From NCBI GenBank assembly GCA_038363925.1, contig JAQQWL010000002.1, positions 1,426,001 through 1,490,000 on the forward strand: DNA of 64,000 bases, in the 5' to 3' direction. Of this stretch, positions 49,576 to 60,217 are shown piece after piece. The notes beneath the pieces are model-generated. The model made no database searches, had not been told where the DNA came from, and worked only from the letters and a program-made list of their open reading frames with translations. This DNA comes from Apiospora phragmitis (taxonomy: Eukaryota; Ascomycota; Sordariomycetes; Amphisphaeriales; Apiosporaceae). Both the position numbers and the translations under genes were made by a program. Positions within the stretch are counted from its first letter, which is position 1. Every line of letters begins with the position of its first letter.

Positions 49576-50130
49576 GGGCAGGGCAAGTAAACCACGGCAG
49601 CTCTGCTTTGGGTAGTGTGAATATAATGGTGTGGTGCTTTGAATTAGGGAGTTTGGTTGGGGCATTAGCATGAACGTTTGGCGTCGGAGGCGTTTGCACT
49701 TTCGAGACAGAAAGAATAGTGCTTGCTTTTGGAGAGAAAGATTTAACGAATGGACAACATCTATCAACAATCATATTTCACTAGACCATATTATATTGCA
49801 TAGTACGCATAGGACGGTATGACGTTATGCGCGACCCTGGGCCTCTCTGGCTATAGGGTCCAATGTATAAAATGGAATGAGAGACACTCGAAACCCCTTG
49901 TTGGGTTGGAGAGGCAACTTTTTATATCCTCTTATTGTTTCCTCCTGTGCCCGTTAGATGAGAACACTACGCCGGGCATATGGACAAGTTGCCTCTTAGT
50001 CTCATTGAGCTGATACTTGGACAGCAACGGATGAGTGACTAAATCTGTCTGGGTTCTAGGGAAGGGTGCTAAGTAAATAGGGAAGGAAGTCGGTGAAACA
50101 ATGGTATGTGGATTCTTGCCTCCTATAAAC

Positions 50131-50165
<35 letters not shown>

Positions 50166-50520
50166 GCGCATGCCTACCTGACGTATCATTGTGGGGTTTG
50201 TTCATTCTCTTAAGAGTCGAGCAGGGAATCCCGAAATGATCGATATTAGCCGCCTATCCGATCATCGATCGTGATATCAGTTTCCTAAACCGGCTTCATG
50301 GAGAGGTGGCCAGCTGCAGTGCGTAACCATCCGATGTTCCCATTCAGGAAACAGTAAGGACGTAGGTACTCCCGTTGCTAGCTGAGGGGCTACTGTAGCA
50401 GATCGGATGAGTATATAGTTAAATCAGCTGTTGTCTTCTTATTTTTATCTTCGTTCCCATCCATGCCTATGGCTAACCTAACCTGCCATTTGAGGGAGAT
50501 TTCGGGTTGCTTACTGTACC
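49576..50520. other. Intergenic region with TA microsatellite
   Basis: It lies between two + strand esterase-type genes. No gene was seen. It contains a TA repeat at about 50135-50161 and should include the promoter of the next gene. Confidence 0.65.
50135..50161. repeat. TA dinucleotide microsatellite
   Basis: About 13 TA units in a row in the intergenic DNA, about 360 nt upstream of the phytase-like gene. Confidence 0.95.
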
Positions 50521-52388
50521 ATGGCGTTTTCCTCCTCCCTTTTCAGCTTCTTCACCACCACCAAGGCAGTAGTCAGCAGGGTCCTGGACAAGTCCGACAC
50601 ATCGAGGCCGCCGACTGCGGCAGTCAACATGACAACGTGTGCTTCCAAGGCCTATACCTACCATGAGCTCGCCGGTTATGGCTCCATCGCCTCGGATGCC
50701 GTGGATAAGTACGGCGACACCCTGGGCGGCCTCGGCAGCTCCATCCATATGGACCGCGCGCATTGGACGAAGCTCGGTAACGGGAGTTATACGGGAACGC
50801 TTTGGTCCTTACCGGATCGTGGGTGGTGGCTCTCTCCTATTTCTTTGTTCGCGTGGTTTTCATGTACAAGGAGCATGCGTAGATGATGGAAGCTAATCAT
50901 TGTCCCGGCCGGCTCGTAGGAACACGGAGGGCACGCTAAACTCCCAGCCCCGCGTCCACAAGTTCGGCGTCTTGTTCACCCCGGCCCTTAGCGCCACGAT
51001 CGAGAAACCCTCGGCTGCTAACCTGCAGCTGCGGTACGAGGACTCGGTCGCGTTCGCGGGCCCGGACGGGGCGCCCTGCACGGGGCTCGACGCGGACGCC
51101 GCGGGCCATCTGGCGTACGCGGGGTTCCCCGACCTGCCCGCGACCGCGTACACGGGCGACGGGCTGTACGTGGACGGGGATGGGTCGTTTTGGGTGTCGG
51201 ACGAGTATGGGCCTTATGTCTGTAAGTTAATCTCAACCAGAGCATATATATATACATTGCAGAGTCCCTATTGTTTTTTCCCCTTGGAAAGTATATATGT
51301 ATATTTACTCTTCATGAGATTATGAGGCTAACCATTTATTTACTACTATTTCCTGCAAGACCACTTCAACCCCACTGGCAAGATGCTGGCAGCGATCCGA
51401 CCGCCCGACGCCCTGCTCTGCGCACGCAACGACGCCGAATCCTTCTCGTCGGCCAACCCGCCGCACTACCTCGGCGGCGACGACGGGCCCCTGCCCGACC
51501 CGGAGGACCCGGCCTCGGGCCGCGCCAACAACCACGGCTTCGAGGGCCTGAGCGTCTCCGACGACGGCCAGACACTCTGGGTGCTGCTCCAGGCCGCCAC
51601 GGTCCACCAGGGCGGGCTCGCGAAGCAGACGAGCCGCCACACGCGCATCCTCCAGTACAACATCGGCAATAGCAGCGACGACGGCCCTTCCTACGCCGCG
51701 TCGTACATCGTGCCGCTGTATGTGGACCCGACCACCGACAAACCGTCCAAGAACCCGAAAGTCGCGGTGCAGTCCGAGATGCACGCGCTGCCCAACGGGC
51801 AGTTCCTCGTGCTGGCGCGCGACAGCAACGCCGGCCGCGGGGCCGAGTCGACCGAGTCCGTCTACCGGCAGATCGACGTCGTAGACCTGGGCGGGGCCAC
51901 AAATCTCAAGGCAGCCGAGAAGGACTACGACTGGTCCGAGTGTGCGGCGGCGTCCGAGAAGAAGGGCGAACTGGAGGACGGCGTCACACCGGCTACGTAT
52001 TGCGGATGGCTCGACTTCAATGTGAATGCGCAACTGGGGCGGTTCGGGCTGCATAATGGAGGAGAGCAGGATTCTGGGCTGTTGGTGAGTTTGGGAGTCT
52101 CAACTCATTTTTTTCCTCTCCTTTGTATCTCTCTCTATACGTTTGGCTCTTCCTTTCTCTTTTCTGAGCTGACTAGCATTTTCGCAGAACGAGAAGTGGG
52201 GAGTCCATCGCCGTGGTTCCCGTGGACCCGCGGCGCCGGATGATGAATACTTCATCTTCAGTCTGAGTGATAACGACTTCATGACTCAGAATGGGTTCCT
52301 CAACGGAGGCAAGTTTCGCTACGCCGACTCCAGTGGCTACAACCTAAATAGCCAGGCCTTGGTTTTCAGGGTCACAATTCCAAGCTAG
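50521..52388 (+). CDS. Esterase-like/phytase-like domain protein, paired compensating frameshifts
   Basis: Four exons (50521-50825, 50920-51221, 51360-52084, 52188-52388) join to 510 residues. The sequence matches the fungal 'esterase-like activity of phytase' beta-propeller-like family: YTYHELAGYGSIASDAVDKY, LPDRGWNTEGTLNSQPRVHK, YVDGDGSFWVSDEYGPYVYH, NNHGFEGLSVSDDGQTLWVL, DEYFIFSLSDNDFMTQNG. Substrate is unknown. The N-terminus (MAFSSSLFSFFTTTKAVVSR) is not a convincing signal peptide although relatives are usually secreted, so the true start may be affected by another indel. The first donor is GTGGCT, which is weak. In the last exon an extra G at 52198-52201 and a missing C at 52236-52237 cancel, leaving a dozen wrong residues between NEKW and PDDEYF; corrected, this reads ESIAVVPVDPRR. 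Confidence 0.85.
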
Positions 52389-52935
52389 AGCTTCTCCTAT
52401 AGACTTTCAACACCCGAATTGGCTACTTGGTTGTCCATAGAATATCTCCAGGTATATATCGAATAGGGGGGCACCAAATCAAGGATGCTTATATACATAA
52501 TAGACGACTGCGTTCATATGGATTCCCAGGAGAGACTGGACTGGACCGGCGACATGTGAAAGTCGAGCCCCCAATCCTCCCTTTCCGGTCCGACGGATTG
52601 GGGATCGGCCCCTCTTGCCCCTTTTGTTGTTGTTTGCATTCTCCTCCGCATTCAAACGCCTTACCCCTCATCCCAGGCATCGCAAGATGGCATTTCTTTC
52701 GCCCATAAATGACATGTCGAACCAATCGGTTCACAAAGAACTGCCGTTTCGCAGCGTTATCGGGATGCATACTCCGTATAAGATGGCCCATACCCAATAA
52801 TGACGCAACTCACTCAGCAAAATTCATTCATACCATAGAAATACCCTTTACGACCAGATAATACCCGGCTCAGGGTTCCTTCTGGTTTCCGTTGCTATCC
52901 ATTAGCTTGCAAAGACTCAGACCAGAGTGTGAAAA
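52389..52935. other. Intergenic region upstream of P450
   Basis: This 547-nt region between two + strand genes contains the 3' UTR of the phytase-like gene and the P450 promoter. Open frames in it are short and not recognisable. Confidence 0.65.
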
Positions 52936-55065
52936 ATGGCATCCTCGTTGGTTTACTATGTAGCATTTGCGACCACTGTGCTCATCATCACCTACCGCCT
53001 CGGCAAGATAGGCTGCAGGCTGGCCGGCTATCCGCCCGGCCCCCCGACGCTCCCCTCTCATCGGGAACCTCCACCTGATGCCGAAGGAGAAGAGCCACTT
53101 GCAGTTCCAGAAATGGGCCGAGGAGTACGGCCCCGTCACTCGCTCATCCTGGGCACCCAGGTTATGATCGTCCTGTCGTCGGACCAGGCCATCAAGGACC
53201 TGCTGGACAAGCGGAGCGCTATCTACTCGTCGCGGCCCGGGATGTATCTAGGAAACATTGTGAGCGGAGGCTTCAGAGTATTGCTCATGGTAAGAGAAAG
53301 AAACGAGCCCTAGAACCTGACCTGACGTTTCCTGTCCTGGGCCGCCTCTAGGGGGATTTTGATATCGGTCCACGTCGATAGTGGTGCTATCTGATCTGAA
53401 TGGATGACTGACGGGAGATTGGGTGGAAACAGGAATACGGCGAGACCTGGCGCGCAATCCGAGGACTGATGCATAATGGCCTGAACATCAAAGCCGCCCG
53501 GGCCTACGTCCCGTACCAGGACCTTGAGAACAAGGCAATGCTTCTGGGTTTCTTAGAGGATCCGGGTTCGTTCGTGAATCATATCAAGCGGTACACCAAC
53601 TCCCTGACCACGCAAGATGGTCTTCGGTTTCCGGACCACGAGTATCCACGACCCGAAGTTACAGAGACTATTTCGTGTAAGCAAAGCATTAAGAAAGATA
53701 TAGTGTTCTTTTCCCACTTACCCCATTCATTTACCCCCTCCCCGTGTTGCATTGCTCAGCATAGTTAATCGACCTTGTTTACGTGAGGAATAGGGGTTTG
53801 AGAAGTTCAGCGAAGTCTTCAGGTCCCCGGCCGCGGCAATCCTCGATGGGTTTCCAGTGCTCCGGCACCTGCCCGATTTCTTGCTGCCCATACGTCGCTA
53901 CTCGAAAGAACTGCACAAGAAGGAGTATGATCTCTTTGTCGGCCACTACTTGGATACCAAGAAGCGGGTCATGGAAGGCACAGCCAAGGTATGGGAAGCG
54001 CCCCTTTACTACTATCAACACAGACACCCCAACCCAAAATGGTTTTCTTTCTTTCTTCCTCATCTCTCATTCTTGTACCCCCTTTCCCCGTTGGGCTAAA
54101 CTCACTGTTTTCTCTCACAAAAAGCCCTGCTTCTGCGTCGACCTCGTGCGCGCGCAGGAGAAACAAGGCTTCTCCGACGGCATCGCCGGCTACAGCAGCG
54201 GCAGCCTCCTCGAGGCCGGCTCCGACACTACAGCCGCGACGCTGGTCGGCTTCGTCCAGGCGCTCCTGATCTTCCCCGATGTCGTGGCCGCGGCCCAGGC
54301 GGAGATCGACCGCGTCTGCGGGCCGGACCGCCCGCCCGACCTCAACGACCTGCCCGACATGCCCTACATCCGCGGCTGCATGAAGGAGTCGATGCGCTGG
54401 ATGCCGACCGACATCCTCGGCGTGCCTCACGCCGTCATCCGCGACGACGAGTATATGGGGTACACGATACCCAAGGGGCGCCGGAGTCATGTGGAATGTC
54501 TGGTAAGAAGAAGACAAACAGCCCCTACCTACTACCCATCATTACCACGTCTTTGCCACGGGTCCGATCAATGAAACTTCTTGCTCATATTTCGGCACGC
54601 AGGGCCGTGGCCCACGATCCGAACCGCCACCCGGACCCGAGCCGCTTCGACCCGACGCGCTGGGCGCACGACGCGCAGACGTCGGCCGAGGCGGCCAAGA
54701 ACACGGACGCAACGCAGCGGGACCACTTCGTCTTCGGCGCGGGGCGGCGCCTCTGCCAGGGCATGCACATCGCGGACCGCTCGCTCTTCCTGGCCATGGC
54801 GCGCCTGCTCTGGGCGTTCGACTTCCGGCGGCCCGTCGACGCGGCCACGGGGAAGGAGATGGTGCCGGACATGGCCGATCTCACCGAGGGGCTCTTCGTG
54901 ATGCCCCGGTCGTTCCGGGCGGTGATCACGCCCCGCAGCGATGAGAAGGCGCGGCGCGTCCGCGAGGAGTGGGAGGAGGTGGCGGGGCTGCTGGATGAGG
55001 AGATGCAGTGGAAGATGGTGCCCGAGGGTCTTGTGTGGAGGGACTATGAGCCCACCGAAGTATAA
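52936..55065 (+). CDS. Cytochrome P450 monooxygenase (CYP620/CYP65-like group), four frameshifts
   Basis: Exons 52936-53289, 53433-53676, 53794-53988, 54125-54502 and 54603-55065 give 543 residues after correction. An N-terminal membrane anchor (LVYYVAFATTVLIITYRLG) is followed by the proline hinge GYPPGPPTLP. P450 landmarks: I-helix AGSDTTAATL, K-helix CMKESMRWMP (ExxR), RFDPTRW, and heme-binding FGAGRRLCQGMHIADRSL with the thiolate Cys. Expected role is oxidation of a small lipophilic substrate at the ER. Indels: extra base at 53052-53056 and missing base at 53136-53138, which cancel after about 27 codons; extra base at 53614-53616 (NSLTTQ then MVFGFRTTS); extra G at 54475-54478 (IPKG then AGVMWNVW). 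Family assignment is from overall look and not certain. Confidence 0.9.
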
Positions 55066-56365
55066 CCCCCCCCATATCTGAGTGAAGAAGAGAACACGAG
55101 TTGTTTTTGTTTTAGACTTCGTTCACTGTTTTCTCTAAGCCGTGTAGGTAGGTAGAGATAGAGATGCTGATATCTGCCCCAGCTGCTCAATACATGTTCA
55201 ATGTCGCTCCCGGCTGAGACCAAGAACAATTGCTGAACATCAACATGATCTTAGGAGCCTTGATTGCTTACAGTGGTGTTGTTGAAGCAAATAACTAGAT
55301 AGTGATGCGAAGAGAGTGGGTGGGTGGTAGAGACAGAAAGGGAGACCAGGCCAAAAATCGAAAAAGAGTGACTGCAGAGGGAATCGAACCCTCTTGCCTT
55401 TAAGTATAATATGAATAAGAATACTAACCGCTAGGCTACACCAGCCCGGTCAAGGGATATATATCTTATGTCAATTCGCATTATGAACCTGGGGTGGGAC
55501 TGCTTTGCTTCTGGGATGGCTGGGTGAGAGCACTCAAGCTTTGGTGATACCATGGTTCGTTCGTTCGGGGGTCCAAGGCGGCAAAAGGAGGTAAGCTCAG
55601 AGAATTTGTTTCTGCCGCAAAGCTGAGGACATAAATACAGCACTCAAACGCAAGAGCACTGTCGGGTGTTCGTAGTATATATCCCGGAAAGAACAGGCTG
55701 AAAGGGGGGAAAGACCTGCGCAGGCCGCGCAGCTCTCAGGGGGCTGGAAGTTTATCAGAAACATGACTTGGTCTGCATAAGATGCAAACTGCGGATTTGC
55801 CTTAGCTAAAATCTACAACCGACGAAGTAGCAAATAGAGGGAAATACTGACCTACTCTCCTAGAATGGTGACATATCAGTCACACATAGTCAGTAGTACC
55901 CAGTTATCAATATACCAACTTGGCTTCCTCACAATGTTTTGATTGACTCATGACTTTGGACTAGAGTATTCCGATATAATGGAAACACATCCTGTCGTAG
56001 TATGAAGAGATTGACCCGAAAGAGCCCAATTATCAGATGCGTTTGTTGTCGATATAATTAGCTTTTCTTGCAGTGGTCGTTGGACTCGGAGGTGTAATTG
56101 AGGACTTAACGGTGATGAGGCGTTGAGTGCAACTCCGTGTAAGTGCATATACCCCACCAAAATTTTATGGTTAGCAGTCGTCTTATGAAGTAAATGCAAT
56201 TGAATCTTCCATTCCCACCACACACGCCTGCAGCCCCATCCAAGCGCAAGCATGATGCGCGCTCTCGGCAGATAATCAGAAGAGAGCCTATTCATTGCGA
56301 TCTAGCAACTCTCTTCCCCGGAAAGGCACGCATCGATCACAACCGCCCGCCGGACCCCCGCGACA
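55066..56365. other. Intergenic region containing a tRNA-like gene
   Basis: It lies between the P450 and the Lys-rich protein gene. Apart from the tRNA-like element at 55369-55446, the minus-strand frames (55431-55643, 55948-56295) are not recognisable. AT-rich near 55770-56170. Confidence 0.6.
55369..55446 (-). tRNA. tRNA-like gene or tRNA pseudogene, isotype not assigned
   Basis: On the minus strand, TAGCCTAGCGG resembles the A box. A perfect T arm follows (stem GAGGG/CCCTC, loop TTCGATT; B box GGTTCGATTCC). The 3' acceptor strand TGCAGTC plus A is followed within a few bases by TTTTT, a Pol III terminator. The acceptor stem pairs at only five of seven positions with the 5' GGCTGGT, the D arm is poor, and the anticodon region is AT-rich, with AGTAT/ATACT closing an enlarged 13-nt loop. 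It may contain a short intron, be mutated, or contain an indel. I cannot assign the anticodon. Confidence 0.5.
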
Positions 56366-57249
56366 ATGGCCGGCCCAACAACCGTCAAGAAGAGCGCCAA
56401 CCCGGCGCCCGACTACACCAGCATGTTCAACTTGATCGAACTACTACAGTCGTCACTGACCCGAAAGGCTCTATCCTCCGCTTCTGCCTCGCACTCCCAA
56501 CGACGCGCCGCCCAGCAGCAGCAACAACAACAACCCCCCACCACCGCCAGCAAATTCTCGACTCTGAGCTCGAGCTCGACCCCATCAGGCTCGAGTTCGG
56601 CAGCAGCAGCCAGAACCGCCGCCCTGCTCGCCCAAGCCAAAGCCGAAGAAGCCGACCTCGACCGCCTCGCCATGGACGACGACAACGCCGGCGTGGGCCT
56701 GCCAGGGAGCGGCGCCCCCAAAACGGCCGAGCAGCTGGCCAAGCTGCGCGAGGAGCGCAAGCTGGCGTCGCGGCTGCTGGGCAAGAAGCGGCGGGCCGAG
56801 GAGGCGCGGGGCCAGCGCATGCGCGGCGAGGATGTCGGCGCCAGCAGCGACGACGAGCCGGGGCGCAGCGGGGTTGGGAGGGCTAAGAAGAGGGTGGGCG
56901 GAGAGACGCTACTAGTACTACTGCTGCTGCTGAAACTGCTGCCGTTGCCGACGGTATGGATACGGACATGAAAGACGGGGAAGATCAAGAAGGGGAGGCG
57001 GTAGCCGTGGTTGCGACGGAAAAGACAAAGAAGACTTCTGCCGACAGTAGTGGAGATGACCAACACGAGGCAGCAGATGGCGATGACCAAGAAAAAGAGA
57101 CAGAAGCAGCAGCGGCAGCATCTATAGGAGACCAGCAAAAAGCCACAGACGGCAGCAATCCCGATGCGGAGACCAAGTCGAAAAAGAAGCGAAAGAAGAA
57201 AAACAAGAAGAAGACCAAGGCCGCTGCTGTTCCACAAAGCGATGACTGA
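56366..57249 (+). CDS. Small nuclear-looking Lys-rich protein (DUF3245-like), one frameshift
   Basis: Single exon, 294 residues after correction. The N-terminus has YTSMFNLIELLQSSLTRKAL, then a poly-Gln run and Ser-rich linker. The middle has VGLPGSGAPKTAEQLAKLRE and RKLASRLLGKKRRAEEA, a pattern (G.PGS.APKT...L..LR..RK.A.RLLGKKR) that I associate with the DUF3245 family. The C-terminus is acidic and then very basic (KSKKKRKKKNKKKTK), as in nuclear or nucleolar proteins. The frame breaks near 56906-56908, where one base is missing: the uncorrected frame runs into an artificial leucine run, while the next frame gives an Ala/Thr tract and continues to MDTDMKDGEDQEGE. Function unknown. Confidence 0.7.
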
Positions 57250-58206
57250 TGGATGGATGGCATAGCTGAATGGCCTAGAATTACATATATGCCTCCCAAC
57301 TATAGATACCCCTGAAATGGATAAATTACGTTTTTTTTCACCTTGTCACGCAAAATCATAGGAATCAAGTCACACTAGGGCGTGTATGCGAGAGTCGTTT
57401 CCTTGTCAGACAGGAGTCGAATCTGGGTATTTGGATTGAGCGAAGTGAAGAGTAACCGTACAATGCTGCTCTTGGACAGGTACGTCTAAGTCCATCTCCT
57501 CTGCCTCCAGACTGTATCCTGCCTCCTCATATTAATGTTTGTGGTTCCCACGCCTGCACCCGCAAGATCCCTATGAGAGAAGAGAAACGGAGAAATCTAA
57601 ACGTACAGATCCAACGCATAGCAACGAATGCCTGTGAGTAAGGAAACAGACTCCGAGTCTTTCTTGTAACGTGTCGCCCTCCAAGCCAGCAGTGGTTTCC
57701 GCCACATGGGATGAAACTCATGTGCGGTTTTCATATCAGCCAGCTGCAGTATGTATCTCACTGGAGTGTGAGAGAAAGAGTTCGTGACTTTTCGACCCAG
57801 CAAAGGGCTTCCCTAAAAACGAGTGCCTGCTACCTTCCATAATGCACCTGTACAACAACACGCACCCAAGTTGTTTGTTGGAAATCCTGTCCGCTTTTTG
57901 TGGTATATATTAATCAAGGACTTGGCCACTGCCCATCGGTAATTATAAAAAAGAAGCCGGAAGAGAAAAGAAGTGATCATCAGCATGTCAAGAGTCGTAC
58001 AAGCCGCCGCGGTAGCTTCGTAAGAAGAAAACAAGAAACCCTCAGGAAATAAAGAATAGATACAGCCTTAGATCGCTTCTATCCAAAATGACACATTGTC
58101 CGCCGTAGAGGTATAATATGCAATGATCAAGGCTGAGTGAAATGAAAAAAATAGATGGAAGATAAAATATGCAGAATTTCCGAGCCAGGCTCATTCCGGT
58201 CAGTGC
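57250..58206. other. Convergent 3' intergenic region
   Basis: It lies between the stop codons of the Lys-rich protein (+) and the HSF-family regulator (-). Short frames at 57597-57803 and 57813-58034 are not recognisable. Confidence 0.65.
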
Positions 58207-60217
58207 TTATTGTAAGCGCTTTCGCTTTCGGTCCTCGTCTCCTCGAGGGTCGTCCTCGTCATCTCGTTCAGCGGTGTCGGTGGGGTTCAGAATGTGAGCC
58301 ATGCTGCCCCTGCGAGTTGGTGGCCCGGAGCTGTCCCTGACTGAGAGATTCTTGTTCTCCCGGCTGCTGGCAGAGCCCCAAGACCAATTGTTGAAACTAT
58401 CCATGGTGCTGATACCGTTCGAGAAAGGAGGGGGAGGTGGAGTCGAGGGTCGCGAATTGAGACTGGTGGGTTGCATTTTGGAGCGAGTACGTATGAAGAG
58501 ATTCTCGAAGTCGTTGGTCCTCCGGAGGCGCTCGGCTTGGCGATGATGGCCATTGCGTAGACCCTGGTCCCGACCCCCCGAACGGCGGCGGAGTTTGCGG
58601 CTGCCAGCCGTGGGCACGGATGTCAGCTGAAGTGTGGCGCCTACAAGACTGCCGGGAGGCGGTTCTTGTACGTTTGACAACGGATGAGGAACAGGAGCAG
58701 GCGGCGGTGCTTGCGGCCGTAGAGGAGAAGGAGAAGACTGAGTTGTCGCGCCTCCGCCAATAGATCCATAAGGCCGCCGCGCGCTGGTGATGGACAGGTT
58801 CGACGGAACAGGAGGCCGGTAGAAGTTAGAAGCACCGCGAGATTGCGGCATGCCAGGTCGACGTTGGTCGTCTTGTGCCAACTGCCGCGGGGAGACGGGT
58901 GGGTTCTCAAGTCCCGCAAAGTATTGACCTCTGCTTGATAGGGGGGTTCCGGCAAGGGTGGTTCCGGCTCCATCTGACGGAATGTATTGCTTTGTAACTG
59001 TTGCATTTCCCTTGCAAGTTGATGACTACGTTTTTGGTTAGTCTTATTTCCTTATGTTCACGCTCGCGGCTCGAACTTACTGTCTCGATGAATCTGTTCG
59101 TTCGGATTGGGCACGAGAGCTAGAATAGTCCGTGACAGCTTCTTGGTTAAAGTGAAGTAAGCGAGTGACTGTGTCCATCATCGCCTGCTGCTTAACATGC
59201 ATGTAAGCTGCGGCTTCTTCACTACGCTGCAGTCTAGTATTGACGTCAAAAAGCGTGTGTTCGATGTGAGCAAGACGTGGGTCAGACCCGTCAGGGATAG
59301 GCGGCATTGGCTCTGCCGGTGTGCCAGGTTGCGATGGTGTTGGCTTCTGGTTGTTGTATTCACGGTGCACCAGAGCATGACGAGAAGCTCGGCGCTTGAT
59401 CTCGCGCAGTCCTACCAGATCACCCCTTTTGAAATTGCCGTTTCCATGCTTGAACTCCCATAGGGCCGTTTCCGGGTTTCCTGTGTGGAACACGTCGCTG
59501 ACTATAGTTGGGTTAGCATATCTGCATATATACTCCGATGAAAAAGGGGTGGGGGTTATTTAAGCGCACCTTTGTGAAATCCATACATATTAAGCTGGCG
59601 AACAAACGACGAAATATTGGTGTGCTTGAAATATTGACTGGGTAGATGGTCAGATTCGGTCCAGGGGCATAGCTTTCCAGCAAAGACTTAACGTACGCTA
59701 GAACTTTTGAGAAATCATGCGACGGCGACATGACGAAGCTCTCGGCAGAGCTCGACCAACTAATCAGGTGCTGAATATTCGGGTCTTCCAGCATGCTAAT
59801 GCCATCGTCAGCAGGTTTGCGGCAACAGGGGGGGTATACGCCAAATTCACACGACATACTTGTATAGCTTGTGGATGAAGGCTGTCTGAACGATCTTGGG
59901 CTGGTGCACAGCAGCGGCCGCGACAGCAGGAGCCGGCATGGACGTACTCGCCGATGATATTTGATCGTTCGAGTTGCCGTTTGTGTGCCGCTCGGCCGAA
60001 CCTCTTCCCTCTCCATCCGGGCTCTGCTCGAGCCGCGGCCGCTCGAGTCTTTGGTCGGCGTTGTTATATCCATGGGATCACCGTTTTCAGAAGGGGCCGA
60101 CGTCTTGATAATGGGGGTTTGCGAAGTGTTGATGATGGGGATTGTTCGTGCGCCCATGATATCGTCTCGCTCGTTGCCAACAGGGTGTCTCGGCGCGCTT
60201 TCAATTGCAGTAGCCAT
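58207..60217 (-). CDS. SFL1: Heat-shock-factor-family transcription regulator (Sfl1-like), two frameshifts
   Basis: Exons on minus: 60217-59860, 59795-59697, 59637-59570, 59501-59081 and 59025-58207, giving 588 residues after correction. The HSF DNA-binding domain (about 110-200) is spread over four exons: [80 protein letters not shown], with the recognition helix [15 protein letters not shown] coiled-coil segment follows ([23 protein letters not shown] region), then a Pro/Ser-rich tail and a charged, basic end ([17 protein letters not shown]). The wording of the domain resembles yeast Sfl1, a repressor of flocculation and filamentation, more than Hsf1; this assignment is tentative. A base is missing at 60001-60004 and another at 58924-58926; both restore sensible sequence and a total of 1767 nt. 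Confidence 0.87.

Noticed and set aside
51320..52054. 244-residue minus-strand frame
   Set aside because: It is a shadow of exon 3 of the phytase-like gene, which shows family motifs on the plus strand.
56413..57237. 274-residue minus-strand frame rich in Leu, Ser and Phe
   Set aside because: It is the complement of Lys-, Gln- and Ala-rich codons in the Lys-rich gene; the hydrophobic composition is an artefact.
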